Positions 1 to 9,096 of a stretch of DNA of 64,000 nucleotides are shown piece after piece; position 1 is the stretch's first letter, and the number at the start of each line of letters is the position of its first letter. The notes beneath the pieces are model-generated. The model saw only the letters and a program-made list of their open reading frames with translations. It had not been told where the DNA came from and did not search any database. This DNA is from an uncultured Eubacteriales bacterium (GTDB taxonomy: Bacteria; Bacillota; Clostridia; Lachnospirales; Lachnospiraceae), in the NCBI GenBank assembly GCA_900314885.1, contig OMWY01000001.1:310001-374000 (forward strand), written 5' to 3'. Both the position numbers and the translations under genes were made by a program.

Positions 1-605
1 TCATCATTAACTACTATAAACGCGTCAAGAGAACCGTCTCCAATTAATGTATTTCCGCGGCCATTGTCCGAAAAATAAGGGAGAGAGCCGGTGCCTGTAA
101 CGGTGAATTCATTTTCGCTTATGTTGTCAGAAAAATTCTCGTTATTTTCTTCTTTAAATATTATTTTATCGCCAATATTAATATTTCTTTCGCTTGCGAA
201 ATCGGTGTCAAGAAGGCATTCATTATTATTTACCGGAAGCTTTCCGCTAAGAATATAGGGCTTATTTATTTTTTTAGCATCGGAAATTATACGGAAGCTG
301 TAGTCGCCGTCGGAAAAGGAGGCGACGGCGTCATAGGTTTTATTTGGAGTTATAGAATCAACATTTTTTATTGCGGAAATGCTTGCTATATCATCACCTG
401 TAAGGCCTAGCGAGGAATAGGCTTTTATATCCATGAGAGTGGTATCCTTATAGTATTTATCAGCGGATGCGCGCATGGCATTTCCATTCGAACGGAGGCC
501 GGCGAAAAAAGCGGTCCCTATCAATACGATAAAAAATATGGATATAAATTTTCCGAAGTTCTTTTTTATTTCTCGGAAAAAATCGGTCACAAGCATTTTT
601 TTCAT
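1..605 (-). CDS. FtsX-type ABC transporter permease, N-terminal part (cut by window edge)
   Basis: Reading leftwards from an ATG at 603-605, the open frame runs to the window edge (about 201 codons) without a stop. The protein begins MKKMLVTDFFREIKKNFGKF, followed by a hydrophobic segment (about residues 21-37, ISIFFIVLIGTAFFAGL) and a long polar extracytoplasmic stretch. This is the layout of MacB/FtsX-family permeases of the large Gram-positive type. It starts two bases after the stop of the ATPase gene (608-1220), so the two form one transport operon. Because that ATPase gene is broken here, this permease may be orphaned. Substrate unknown. Confidence 0.75.
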   Translation of the reverse strand, partial: MKKMLVTDFFREIKKNFGKFISIFFIVLIGTAFFAGLRSNGNAMRASADKYYKDTTLMDIKAYSSLGLTGDDIASISAIKNVDSITPNKTYDAVASFSDGDYSFRIISDAKKINKPYILSGKLPVNNNECLLDTDFASERNINIGDKIIFKEENNENFSDNISENEFTVTGTGSLPYFSDNGRGNTLIGDGSLDAFIVVND

Positions 606-607
606 AT

Positions 608-1220
608 TTACCACTCTATTTCTTCGACATTAACAGGAGCTTCATTTATCTCCGTCGAGGATACTTTGCCGTTTTTGATATGGATGACACGGTCTGCCAT
701 CGGAGTAATCGCTGTGTTGTGGGTAATGACTATTACGGTCATTTTGCGATTCTTGCAGGTATCGTGAAGCAATTTAAGAATGGATTTACCGGTGATATAA
801 TCGAGGGCTCCTGTGAAAATTATTCATACGATCAGAAAGCCCGACTTCATTTAAAACACTTGCCGCATCCATGGGATTCCTCACGATTTCCGCCGCAAAC
901 TCAACATTTTCAAGGGCAGTCAGATTCTGCATGAGATTATAGAACTGAAAAACAAAGCCGACATGGTCACGCCTGTAAGCAGTGAGAGCCTTGTTTGACA
1001 GAGAGGAAAGCTCCACGCCGTTAACAACAAGGCTTCCGCCTGTCATCGTGTCCATGCCGCCTAAGATGTTAAGTGCTGTTGTCTTGCCGGCACCGGAAGG
1101 GCCTACGATTTCGGCAAACTCACCTTCATTAACCGAAAATGAGATGCCATCGCAGGCATTGATGCTGACATTTCCCATATGATACGTCTTAACGACGTCT
1201 TTCGCTTCGATGTAAGCCAT
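608..1220 (-). pseudogene. ABC transporter ATPase (LolD/MacB type), broken by an internal deletion
   Basis: The 5' part encodes about 137 residues of a normal ATPase: start MAYIEAKDVVKTYHMG, Walker A GPSGAGKTT near residue 42, Q-loop FQFYNL near 91. After MNNF the frame runs off into a short missense tail and stops at 786. In another frame the true 3' end resumes at once: TGALDYITGKSILKLLHDT, the switch-region VIVITHN, and a C-terminus ending EEIEW with its stop at 608-610. Missing at the junction (about 813-818) is roughly 30 codons carrying the LSGGQ signature and Walker B, plus a shift of frame. It cannot hydrolyse ATP normally. The alternative is an assembly deletion. Confidence 0.8.
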
Positions 1221-1223
1221 ATT

Positions 1224-1328
1224 TCACTTTTTCTTCTTCGCGTTCTTTCTCGCGAGTGCTGCTAACTGAGCTGCCATCTGCTTCTGCTTTGCTTCCTTGT
1301 CACTCTTCTTCTTGCCTAACTTGCTCAT
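1224..1328 (-). CDS. Small lysine-rich protein (34 aa)
   Basis: A 34-codon frame starts at ATG 1326-1328 behind a strong GGAGGTGAAAGC ribosome site. It encodes a basic, alanine-rich peptide beginning MSKLGKKKSDKEAKQKQ and ending KNAKKKK. It lies immediately upstream of the ABC ATPase gene (1220), with only three bases between stop and next start, so it heads that operon. The composition suggests a charged helix that could bind nucleic acid or anionic lipid. I do not recognise the family. The strong ribosome site and tight coupling are the reasons for calling it a gene. Confidence 0.6.
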   Translation of the reverse strand: MSKLGKKKSDKEAKQKQMAAQLAALARKNAKKKK

Positions 1329-1391
1329 GCTTTCACCTCCAGTCACATAATAATTCTATTTTATTATACAACAGAAGGGAATATAAGTCAA

Positions 1392-1574
1392 CTAGAAGGC
1401 CTGGTGCCTTACGACCTGGTACTCATCCCCATTCCTGTAGAAGGGGCAGGTCTTATATTTCCCTGCGACAACCCTGCCGTAGTCATCCTCATCCATATCC
1501 TTGTCGCAGAAATAAGCCTGCTCCTCATCATCATAGGTATAATTCTCGCATGTATCGCATGCCTGACTTTCCAT
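1392..1574 (-). CDS. DUF6472-like small Cys protein (60 aa)
   Basis: The start chosen is ATG 1572-1574, one base after the ftsH stop, giving a 60-residue protein MESQACDTCENYTYDDEEQA. A longer reading to 1640 would overlap ftsH and add an arginine-rich tail unlike the rest. Four cysteines occur as CDTC near the start, then C near residue 24 and C near 45 (KTCPFY), a pattern that suggests a small zinc-binding fold. The product resembles the DUF6472 family that follows ftsH in Lachnospiraceae. Function is unknown; translational coupling to ftsH is likely. Confidence 0.7.
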   Translation of the reverse strand: MESQACDTCENYTYDDEEQAYFCDKDMDEDDYGRVVAGKYKTCPFYRNGDEYQVVRHQAF

Positions 1575-1575
1575 T

Positions 1576-3468
1576 TTACGCCTCACTGCCTTCTGTCGTA
1601 GGAGCCTCACTCGTTGTAAGAGCCTCCTCCTTCGCTTCAAGAATCTTCATAAACTCTTCGCCCGTGATTGTTTCCTTCTCATAGAGGAACTTCGCGATCT
1701 CATCAAGCTTAGGCTTATTTTCCTTTAAAATGTCAAGAGCCTTCTGGTGCTGCTTTTCTACAAGCGCTACAACGGCCTCGTCTATCTTTGTCTGAGTATC
1801 AGGCGAACATGCAAGGCTCGCGTCGCCGCCAAGGTACTGGTTTGTAACCGTCTCAAGAGCAACCATGCCGAAATCATCACTCATACCGTATCTCGTGATC
1901 ATTTCACGGGCAAGCTTGGTCGCCTTCTCTATATCGTTAGACGCGCCGGTTGAAATGCTTCCGAACTCAACCTCCTCAGCCGCGCGGCCACCTGTAAGTG
2001 TAGCTATCTGATCGAGAAGCTCCTCCCGGCTTACCAGGTAGTGATTTCCTTCCTCTACCTGCATTGTATAACCGAGGGCGCCTGATGTACGAGGAATAAT
2101 CGTAATCTTCTGTACAGGCTCCGAGTGCTTCTGCTTCGCGGCTACAAGAGCGTGTCCTACCTCGTGGTATGAAACGACAAGCTTTTCCTTATTTGAAAGG
2201 ATGGCGTTCTTCTTCTGGTAGCCTGCGATAACAACCTCTATACTTTCCTCGAGGTCAGCCTCTGTGGCAAATTTCCTGCCATCACGTACAGCCCTGAGCG
2301 CTGCCTCATTTACAATGTTAGCAAGCTCAGCGCCGCTTGCGCCTGCCGCCATTCTAGCGACCTTATTGAAATCTACGTTATCGGCGTATTTTATTTTCTT
2401 GGCGTGAACCTTGAGGATATCCTCACGTCCCTTAAGGTCAGGAAGCTCAACAGGTACACGTCTGTCGAAACGTCCCGGACGTGTGAGGGCAGGGTCGAGA
2501 CTTTCAGGCCTGTTGGTTGCGGCGAGAATTATGACACCGTTATTTCCTTCGAAACCATCCATTTCGGTGAGGAGCTGGTTCAAGGTCTGCTCACGCTCAT
2601 CATTTGTGGATAAGCCGCCTTCACGCTTCTTACCGATGGCATCTATCTCATCTATAAATACGATACATGGAGCCTTCTCCTTGGCCTGCTTGAAGAGGTC
2701 ACGGACCTTACTTGCGCCCATGCCGACGAACATTTCCACGAACTCTGAACCTGACATAGAGAAGAATGGAACGTTCGCTTCGCCTGCGACAGCCTTCGCA
2801 AGCATTGTCTTACCGGTTCCCGGAGGGCCTACAAGGAGGACACCCTTAGGCATTGAAGCTCCGATTTCGCGATATTTCTCAGGATCGTGCAGGTAATTTA
2901 CTATTTCAGCGAGGTTTTCCTTCGCTTCCTCCTCACCGGCTACGTCGCTAAACTTTATTCCGTCAGATGATTTTACATATACACGGGCGTTGCTCTTTCC
3001 CATGCCGAGTCCACCGAAGCCATCAGCGCCGAACATCATCGAATTCTCGCCGCCGAGGGACTTCATCATCTGTTTTCTCAGGAAATATCCGATGATTGAG
3101 AAAATAACAATCGGGAGAATCCAGTAGAGCACAAATGAAAGAAATGGGCTAGTCTGCTCCACGATTTCACTTGAAAATTTGGCTCCCGACTCATGAAGTC
3201 TCTCTACAAGGCCCGCGTCCTCCATGAGACCGGTCTGATAGACCTGGTCGCTTCCCTTAAGGGTGTAGCGAATCTTATTTGTCATGATTTCGACTTCGTC
3301 GATGTTTTTATTGTCCGTCTCAGTCATGAACGTTCCATAGTCCACATCCTCTATGGTCTGGTGGTTCATAAAGGGAACCAGAATAAAGTTGAGACAGAGT
3401 ATGATCGCAAGCGCGATCAGGTAAAAAGTAATTAGAGGAGTCTTCGGCTCCTTCTGTTCATCTACCAT
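1576..3468 (-). CDS. ftsH: ATP-dependent zinc metalloprotease FtsH
   Basis: Membrane-bound AAA+ protease that degrades misfolded membrane proteins and short-lived regulators. The 630-residue protein has two N-terminal membrane segments (about 11-34 and 108-130) around a small extracytoplasmic domain. Then come the AAA+ module with Walker A GPPGTGKT (214-221) and Walker B FIDEID (271-276), and the M41 protease domain with the zinc motif HEVGH (435-439). Length is normal for the family. The last ~15 residues are a variable acidic, Thr/Ser-rich tail. It is followed without a gap by the small Cys protein, and its start faces the divergent Ig-like gene at 3622. Confidence 0.97.
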   Translation of the reverse strand: MVDEQKEPKTPLITFYLIALAIILCLNFILVPFMNHQTIEDVDYGTFMTETDNKNIDEVEIMTNKIRYTLKGSDQVYQTGLMEDAGLVERLHESGAKFSSEIVEQTSPFLSFVLYWILPIVIFSIIGYFLRKQMMKSLGGENSMMFGADGFGGLGMGKSNARVYVKSSDGIKFSDVAGEEEAKENLAEIVNYLHDPEKYREIGASMPKGVLLVGPPGTGKTMLAKAVAGEANVPFFSMSGSEFVEMFVGMGASKVRDLFKQAKEKAPCIVFIDEIDAIGKKREGGLSTNDEREQTLNQLLTEMDGFEGNNGVIILAATNRPESLDPALTRPGRFDRRVPVELPDLKGREDILKVHAKKIKYADNVDFNKVARMAAGASGAELANIVNEAALRAVRDGRKFATEADLEESIEVVIAGYQKKNAILSNKEKLVVSYHEVGHALVAAKQKHSEPVQKITIIPRTSGALGYTMQVEEGNHYLVSREELLDQIATLTGGRAAEEVEFGSISTGASNDIEKATKLAREMITRYGMSDDFGMVALETVTNQYLGGDASLACSPDTQTKIDEAVVALVEKQHQKALDILKENKPKLDEIAKFLYEKETITGEEFMKILEAKEEALTTSEAPTTEGSEA

Positions 3469-3554
3469 ACTAGCTTCCTCCTTCTAAAGATACATATAGT
3501 TTAGCACTCTTATAGGCTGAGGTCTACTAAAATTTGTATTAATAAACATTGGTC

Positions 3555-3583
3555 TTGACCTTTAATAAATTTAAGAGTAAAAT
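3555..3583 (+). promoter_or_regulatory. Sigma-A-type promoter for the Ig-like gene
   Basis: TTGACC (3555-3560), a 17-base spacer, then TAAAAT (3578-3583), about 38 bases upstream of the ATG at 3622. Confidence 0.65.
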
Positions 3584-3621
3584 AGACCATATAAAGATGT
3601 CGGACTCTTTTGGAGGTTAAT

Positions 3622-3960
3622 ATGACAGGTAATTATCTTGAGATAGAAAATGCGTCGGGATTTGACCAGAATGAGGTTAAGCAGTCCCTTAAGTTTAAGA
3701 CAGGAAATTTTGTATGGCGTATAAGATTTAACACTGCTCTTGACCCTCGTACTATTAACGGGGAAAATATGTATGTGACCGGAGATGACGGCATGCTTAA
3801 GACAAATATAAGCTATGATTCGTCAAATAATGAGGTTCAGATAGAGCCGCTTGAGCCATACGCTAAGGATGCGGAATATACGCTTCATATTACCACGAAG
3901 GTCGCCTCGCGCGGCAGAAAATACCTTAAACAGCCTATAGAAGTACAGTTTAAACTCTGA
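3622..3960 (+). CDS. Ig-like (SbsA/Big_5-like) domain protein, cytoplasmic
   Basis: The 112-residue protein starts at ATG 3622, five bases after GGAGG at 3612-3616; a TTG four codons earlier lies inside that ribosome site and is rejected. The sequence fits one beta-sandwich: WRIRFNTALDPRTINGENMY, then a TGDDG turn, EVQIEPLEPYAKDAEYTL and a final strand IEVQFKL. This is the pattern of SbsA-type Ig-like domains, normally found in surface proteins. Here there is no signal peptide, membrane segment or anchor, so it should be cytosolic. It stands alone between two minus-strand genes. Function unknown. Confidence 0.65.
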   Translation: MTGNYLEIENASGFDQNEVKQSLKFKTGNFVWRIRFNTALDPRTINGENMYVTGDDGMLKTNISYDSSNNEVQIEPLEPYAKDAEYTLHITTKVASRGRKYLKQPIEVQFKL

Positions 3961-3979
3961 TAATAATGACAGGACCCGA

Positions 3980-4528
3980 TCAGGACCTGTCTCTTAAGCT
4001 GTATATAAGGCAATCTCGCCACATTCCGTTTATTTGCACATAATCCTTTATCATGCCCTCGTTTGCGAAGGAAAGCCTTTCGATGAGGGCTATACTTCTT
4101 TTATTCGTTTTTTCAACCATCGCGTAAATGCGGTGAAGCCTTTCTTCTGCTATAATACTTCTTATGGCCGCGTCGCAGGCCTCGTAGGCATAGCCTTTAC
4201 CCTGATCGAAACGGTCAAGCTTATAACCAATCTCACACTTCTTAAAGGGCCCATGCATGATATTCTGAAATACGACGGTTCCTAAGAGGCGATTGGGCTC
4301 ATTTTTAAGGGAAAACCAATATCTGATAAATGATCCGTTTCGTGTCTTATCGAACTCGTATTTTAGTATGGCTTCATTAAAATCGTCGAGCATATATTGC
4401 GTTGAGAGATTTGGCTCATAATCAGACAGCCAGGAGAGATTTCTCCTGTAAAAATCAGTTACAAGCATGGCGCTGTCTGACTGGATTGACGAGAGCATCA
4501 GACGGTCGGTTTCTATATTGAAAAGCAT
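3980..4528 (-). CDS. GNAT acetyltransferase, RimJ/RimL type
   Basis: A 182-residue protein beginning MLFNIETDRLMLSS at ATG 4526-4528, with an AAAGGAAAC ribosome site upstream; a start 13 codons further out lacks one. It has the RimJ/RimL layout: the N-terminal ETDRLxL signature, a central beta-strand block (GTVVFQNI, EIGYKLD), the acetyl-CoA-binding DQGKGYAYEAC region (about 115-125), and a C-terminal LIERLSFANEGMIKDYVQ. Members of this family acetylate N-termini of proteins, amino acids or small amines. The substrate here cannot be read from sequence. The gene is monocistronic and divergent from the decarboxylase operon. Confidence 0.85.
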   Translation of the reverse strand: MLFNIETDRLMLSSIQSDSAMLVTDFYRRNLSWLSDYEPNLSTQYMLDDFNEAILKYEFDKTRNGSFIRYWFSLKNEPNRLLGTVVFQNIMHGPFKKCEIGYKLDRFDQGKGYAYEACDAAIRSIIAEERLHRIYAMVEKTNKRSIALIERLSFANEGMIKDYVQINGMWRDCLIYSLRDRS

Positions 4529-4569
4529 CGCTTTGTTTCCTTTCCCGTTTTTCTGAAAGTATATCACAA

Positions 4570-4598
4570 TTGCAAAATTATAACAACTATGATATAAT
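4570..4598 (+). promoter_or_regulatory. Sigma-A-type promoter of the decarboxylase–rsmI operon
   Basis: TTGCAA (4570-4575), a 17-base spacer, then TATAAT (4593-4598), about 19 bases upstream of the ATG at 4617. It likely drives the operon through rsmI. Confidence 0.7.
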
Positions 4599-4616
4599 GA
4601 TGTCAGGTATGCGATT

Positions 4617-6089
4617 ATGAAAGTAAATGATATGCTAGACAGCCTTAAGGCCCTCGCCGGGAGTGATTATTATCCCTTCCATATGCCGGGGCATAAGAGA
4701 AATGATGAGCTTATTAAGAAATACGGTCTCTTCCCGGATGGGATGACTCCGTATGATATAGATATCACCGAGATTGACGGCTTCGATGACCTTCATGATG
4801 CCGAAGGGATCATAAGAAGTGCCGAAAATGAGGCGGCAAGCCTTATTGGTGCGGGTAAAACTATATTTTCGGTGAACGGAAGTACCTGCGGCCTGCTTGC
4901 TGCTATAGGTGGGACGATAGATAGCGGTGACGCTGTGATTATGACGAGGAACTGCCATAAGGCAGTCTACCACGCCATGGAGCTTTTTGGTATCAGACCC
5001 TATTATTTATTGCCTCCCCTGGTGAGTGCTTCAGGGATTTTTGGAAATGTATCGTCGGCCGGTGTAGAAGCAATATTTAACAAACTTAACGAGAAGGGCA
5101 TAAGGCCCAAGGCAGTAATTATCACATCCCCGACCTATGAGGGGGTGGTTTCGGATATTGCAACTATCGCGAGGATTGCCCACGACCAGGGAGCCCTTCT
5201 CATCGTAGATGAGGCTCACGGAGCCCACTTTGGACTGCTTTCTGACAGGTTCCCTGCGAATGCTATTTCTCTCGGAGCTGACATAAGTGTGCAGAGCTTC
5301 CATAAGACCCTGCCCTGCTATACGACTACTGCTGTAGTGAATATTAACCGGGATATCTGTGATACGGAGATTCCCGAGAGAATTTCTCATGAGCTTGACA
5401 TCCTCGAGACCTCAAGCCCTTCATATATCCTGATGGCCGGGATAGAGCAGGCGGTTAAATGTATGCGTGACCATGGCAGGGAGCTTGCGGATAATTATGT
5501 CGACATGCTTGATAAATTTTATAAAACAACGGCCGACTTAAATAATATTAGAATCAATAATTTCATCCATAATGAAAATGTATTTGATTTTGATATGGGA
5601 AAAATCGTTATCGAGGTCCCTTATAAATGTGGCGCTAAGCTTTATGAGAGGCTTCAGAGTGATTATCATTTAATCCTCGAAATGCGAAGCCGAGATTACG
5701 CCCTTGCAATGACGAGTGTATTTGATAAGGCGGAAGGCTTCGAGAGGCTCGCGAATGCCCTGCATGAGCTCGATGATTATTTTATAAATGCTGAGCCATG
5801 TAACAGCAGCGGAGCATTTTTAACCGAATTACCTGAGAAAAAATACGATATTAATGAGGCTATTAAATCAGTCAGGAAAAAAGGCAGGAAATTTATTTCT
5901 CTTAGAGAAAGCGAAGGAAAAATTTCCGCTGATTACGTATATTTTTACCCGCCGGGAGTTCCGATACTTACGCCGGGTGAAATAATTAACGATAATATTA
6001 TAGAATATATCGCCTCCGCGAAGGAGGCAGGAGTCCTTATAAAAGGAGGTTCAGACGGCTATGGGACGTATATTTGTAATGATGGGTAA
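4617..6089 (+). CDS. Orn/Lys/Arg decarboxylase family protein (YaaO-like)
   Basis: PLP-dependent fold-type I decarboxylase of 490 residues. The N-terminal PFHMPGHKR (about 20-28), the cofactor aspartate in VDEAHGAHF (D198) and the Schiff-base lysine in SFHKTLP (K230) are all present, so it should be active. The C-terminal third contains the small domain ending in the YFYPPGVPILTPGE substrate loop. The length matches the short, non-wing form typified by B. subtilis YaaO/SpeA. The product would be a polyamine or its precursor (agmatine, cadaverine or putrescine), and the substrate cannot be assigned. It overlaps the next gene by 29 bases and heads the operon, as yaaO does in Bacillus. Confidence 0.9.
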   Translation: MKVNDMLDSLKALAGSDYYPFHMPGHKRNDELIKKYGLFPDGMTPYDIDITEIDGFDDLHDAEGIIRSAENEAASLIGAGKTIFSVNGSTCGLLAAIGGTIDSGDAVIMTRNCHKAVYHAMELFGIRPYYLLPPLVSASGIFGNVSSAGVEAIFNKLNEKGIRPKAVIITSPTYEGVVSDIATIARIAHDQGALLIVDEAHGAHFGLLSDRFPANAISLGADISVQSFHKTLPCYTTTAVVNINRDICDTEIPERISHELDILETSSPSYILMAGIEQAVKCMRDHGRELADNYVDMLDKFYKTTADLNNIRINNFIHNENVFDFDMGKIVIEVPYKCGAKLYERLQSDYHLILEMRSRDYALAMTSVFDKAEGFERLANALHELDDYFINAEPCNSSGAFLTELPEKKYDINEAIKSVRKKGRKFISLRESEGKISADYVYFYPPGVPILTPGEIINDNIIEYIASAKEAGVLIKGGSDGYGTYICNDG

Positions 6090-6657
6090 GAGCGCCTGCG
6101 GCAAGGATACCCTCTATGAGAAGTTGATAAGGAGAAGTGATTTAAATCTCCGGAAAATCGTGGAATATACGACGAGGCCTGCGAGAGACCATGAGGTTGA
6201 CGGCGCCGATTATCATTTCGCGACGATTGAGGAGCTTGAGAAATATCGCGACAGCGGGAAGCTCATAGAGGAGCGCTGCTTTGATTCCGTGATGGGTCCG
6301 TGGTATTATTTCAACGTGGATGACGGAAGCCTCGAGCTTGATAAATATAATTATCTCGCTATTACGACTCTGCCTGCATTCATGGATTACAGGAAATATT
6401 TCGGAGCCGATAAGGTAATTCCGATTTACGTAATTGTGGATGATAAGGAGAGGATTCACAGGGCGCTTGCTCGTGAGGATTGCGAGAAGGATCCGCATTA
6501 CGCGGAAATGTGCCGGAGGTTCCTCGCGGATACGAAGGATTTTAATGAGATAAATCTTAACCGCGCGGGGATAACTGCGGATGAGTGGTTTGTAAATGAC
6601 TACCTCGACGACTGCGTCGAGCGGATTGCGGAGTATATTAAGAAGTATTCGGGGTGA
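6061..6657 (+). CDS. Guanylate kinase-like protein
   Basis: The 198-residue protein starts inside the decarboxylase gene behind AAAGGAGG. The P-loop is the variant GKSACGKDT (about 9-17), followed by the guanylate-kinase signature region YTTRPARDHEVDGADYHF (about 40-57), which carries the GMP-binding residues of Gmk. Family knowledge: guanylate kinases phosphorylate GMP to GDP. In Bacillus this operon slot holds thymidylate kinase (tmk), which this protein does not resemble. It may be a second, divergent GMP kinase or a regulatory paralogue. The acidic C-terminus ends IAEYIKKYSG. Confidence 0.8.
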   Translation: MGRIFVMMGKSACGKDTLYEKLIRRSDLNLRKIVEYTTRPARDHEVDGADYHFATIEELEKYRDSGKLIEERCFDSVMGPWYYFNVDDGSLELDKYNYLAITTLPAFMDYRKYFGADKVIPIYVIVDDKERIHRALAREDCEKDPHYAEMCRRFLADTKDFNEINLNRAGITADEWFVNDYLDDCVERIAEYIKKYSG

Positions 6658-6663
6658 CAGTGT

Positions 6664-7107
6664 ATGGAAATTAGGGTAAATGAGTCCGCTCCTGTGACCG
6701 AGGCCCCGAAGGTAAACGGCCCGGCAACGCCCGGTGACGATTCATTCAAATTTACACTGATGAGCCGTATCAACGATGCCGACCTCGCGGAAAAGCTCAC
6801 GTCCATGATGATGGATATTACCGATGAAGGTAAGAAAATAAAAAAGCACATGGACATAAGGGAAATGAAGCACTATCGCTCCCTTATCAAGAATTTCCTC
6901 GGTGAAGTACTGTCACGGTCGCATGAATTTTCGAGAGAAAATTACCTCGACAGGAGGGGCCGCCACAGGGTTTACGGCATTATAAGAGTCATAGATAAGG
7001 ATCTAGATGACCTGGCGGCAGCTCTTGTGAGCTCCGAAAAGGACGCGATTTCAATCCTCGAAAAGGTCGATGAAATCCAGGGGCTCCTGCTAGATATTTT
7101 TACTTGA
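6664..7107 (+). CDS. yaaR: YaaR family protein (DUF327)
   Basis: A 147-residue all-helical protein. The C-terminal two thirds carry the DUF327 pattern: IKKHMDIREMKHYRSLIKNF (about 59-78), the basic segment DRRGRHRVYGIIRVID, and a final helix EKVDEIQGLLLDI. The first 30 residues are proline-rich and low-complexity. No catalytic motif is visible and no function is established. The gene sits exactly where yaaR sits in Bacillus, between the nucleotide kinase and holB, which strengthens the call. Confidence 0.85.
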   Translation: MEIRVNESAPVTEAPKVNGPATPGDDSFKFTLMSRINDADLAEKLTSMMMDITDEGKKIKKHMDIREMKHYRSLIKNFLGEVLSRSHEFSRENYLDRRGRHRVYGIIRVIDKDLDDLAAALVSSEKDAISILEKVDEIQGLLLDIFT

Positions 7108-7132
7108 TACTTAATAAAAATGGTGGTTATAG

Positions 7133-8149
7133 ATGGATAAGAAAATCATAGGGCATGAAAGCGTTGTCCTTCATATGGTGAATGCCATAAAGCTCGATAA
7201 GGTGAGCCACGCTTATATTATCTCAGGCGAGAAGGGCATGGGCAAGAAATTCCTTGCCGATTATTTCGCGAAGCTCCTTCTCTGCGAAAATCCCATAGCA
7301 GACGAAAAGGCGGCGGATTATTTATCACTGCGTCCGTGTGGCAAATGTAAATCATGCCTTGAAGCGGACACGAAAAATAACCCCGACATTATTTATCTGA
7401 CCCACGAGAAACCAAAGGTTATCAGGGTAGATGAAGTGAGGGAACAGGTTATTAATAAGGTTGATATTTATCCTTACGCCGGAAAATATAAGATATTTAT
7501 TATTGATGAGGCTGAAAAATTAAATGAGGAAGCTCAGAACGCCCTCCTTAAGACTATAGAAGAGCCACCTGAATATATAATTATTTTTCTCCTCACAGAT
7601 AATAAAATGCGCCTCCTTGAGACGGTGCGTTCTCGTTGCGAATCGATAGATATTAAGCCTGTAGATGAAGGCTTAATTAAAGAGCACCTCATGGAAGAAT
7701 TCAAGGTGCCGGATTATGTCGCGGAAAACGCGGCCAGATTTTCTTCGGGAAATATAGGAAGGGCGGAGCGTTTTGCCGTTAATTCCTCATTTAACGAGAT
7801 GAAGGACTCCGTATTAAATATTATGCGGAATATCGATAAAAACGGCATGGCGGAAGCGCTTGCGGGCGTCAAGGCATTTACCGAATATAAGGATGAAATA
7901 AAAGACGCTATTGATATCGCTATTCTTTATTTCAGAGATATGTTAGTACTTAAGGCTACGGGCGATGCCAACAGAATTATTTTCCGCGATGAATATTCCA
8001 CCCTTAAGGAGCAGGCGGAATTAAGAAATTACGCGGTAATTGAGCGGGCCATAGATATTATGGAGCGCACCAAGACAAGGCTTGACGCGAATGTAAACTT
8101 TGATACTGCTATGGAATTAATGTTTATGCACTTAAAGGATCATTCGTAA
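7133..8149 (+). CDS. holB: DNA polymerase III delta' subunit
   Basis: Clamp-loader delta' subunit, 338 residues. The N-terminal AAA+ fold has a Walker A-like SGEKGMGKKF (about 32-41), whose GKK replaces the usual GKT/S, as is common in non-hydrolysing delta'. A four-cysteine zinc module follows (C near 51, then CGKCKSC near 69-75). Further on are IIDEAEKLNEEAQNALLKTI and the SRC motif (VRSRCESI near 166), which serves as arginine finger for the neighbouring subunit. The C-terminal helical collar domain is complete. It acts in the cytoplasm loading the sliding clamp. Confidence 0.95.
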   Translation: MDKKIIGHESVVLHMVNAIKLDKVSHAYIISGEKGMGKKFLADYFAKLLLCENPIADEKAADYLSLRPCGKCKSCLEADTKNNPDIIYLTHEKPKVIRVDEVREQVINKVDIYPYAGKYKIFIIDEAEKLNEEAQNALLKTIEEPPEYIIIFLLTDNKMRLLETVRSRCESIDIKPVDEGLIKEHLMEEFKVPDYVAENAARFSSGNIGRAERFAVNSSFNEMKDSVLNIMRNIDKNGMAEALAGVKAFTEYKDEIKDAIDIAILYFRDMLVLKATGDANRIIFRDEYSTLKEQAELRNYAVIERAIDIMERTKTRLDANVNFDTAMELMFMHLKDHS

Positions 8150-8190
8150 ATAATTGTGGTAAATAGATCAGAATCAGGAGTGATATACAG

Positions 8191-9096
8191 ATGAAAATAA
8201 TCGGAGTCAGATTCAGGACAGCGGGCAAGGTATATTATTTTGACCCCGACGGAAATGACGTAAAAGCAAACGGACATGTAATAGTTGAGACGGCGAGAGG
8301 CGTGGAATACGGAACAGTGGCCTTCGCCCCAAAGGAAATGGATACCGGAAAATTTCCGATGTCAATAAAGAAAATAATCCGTGTCGCGACGGAAGAGGAC
8401 GCGAATACATACGCTGCCAATAAGGCAAAAGAAAAGAGCGCATATGATATATGTCTTCAGAAAATTCATGACCACAATCTCGCCATGAAGTTAATCGCGT
8501 GCGAATATACATTTGATAATAATAAGGTATTATTTTATTTCACGGCTGACGGTAGAGTAGATTTCCGTGAGCTTGTTAAGGACCTCGCGAGTGTTTTTAG
8601 AACGAGAATAGAATTAAGACAGATAGGTGTTCGTGACGAAACGAAAATGGTCGGCGGCATCGGAATTTGCGGCAGGCCGCTTTGTTGCGCAAGCTATATG
8701 CCGGAATTTATTCCTGTATCCATTAAGATGGCAAAGGAACAGGGCCTCTCACTTAATCCGGGGAAAATATCAGGCGCCTGCGGAAGGCTTATGTGCTGCC
8801 TTAAGTACGAGGAGGCTGCCTATGAGGATCTTAATTCTAAGCTTCCTAATATCGGCGATACGGTTGAGACACCGGAGGGTCTCTCAGCCGAGGTTACGAA
8901 TATCGCTGTATTAAAGCAGAAAATAAAGGTTCTTGTTACCCTTGATTCGGGCGATAAGGAAGCGAGAGAATATTCTGTCTCCGACCTTAAATTCAAGCCT
9001 CGCAAGCATCACGTTGAGGCGAGTGAGGATTCACGCGAGGCTGAAAAGCTAGAGGCCATGGATAAGCGGGAAAAGGGTTCCGACTTAGACGCATGA
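8191..9096 (+). CDS. ricT: PSP1-domain protein RicT (YaaT)
   Basis: A 301-residue PSP1 protein. In Bacillus, RicT (YaaT) works with RicA and RicF as an Fe-S-containing complex that supports RNase Y-dependent mRNA maturation. The conserved cysteine clusters are visible: ICGRPLCCASYMPEF and ACGRLMCCLKYEEAAYEDL (about 157-212). The N-terminus is the short beta domain IGVRFRTAGKVYYFDP. The charged C-terminal tail is variable. A GGAG ribosome site lies 12 bases before ATG 8191. It overlaps trmN6 by four bases, so they are translationally coupled. Confidence 0.93.
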   Translation: MKIIGVRFRTAGKVYYFDPDGNDVKANGHVIVETARGVEYGTVAFAPKEMDTGKFPMSIKKIIRVATEEDANTYAANKAKEKSAYDICLQKIHDHNLAMKLIACEYTFDNNKVLFYFTADGRVDFRELVKDLASVFRTRIELRQIGVRDETKMVGGIGICGRPLCCASYMPEFIPVSIKMAKEQGLSLNPGKISGACGRLMCCLKYEEAAYEDLNSKLPNIGDTVETPEGLSAEVTNIAVLKQKIKVLVTLDSGDKEAREYSVSDLKFKPRKHHVEASEDSREAEKLEAMDKREKGSDLDA

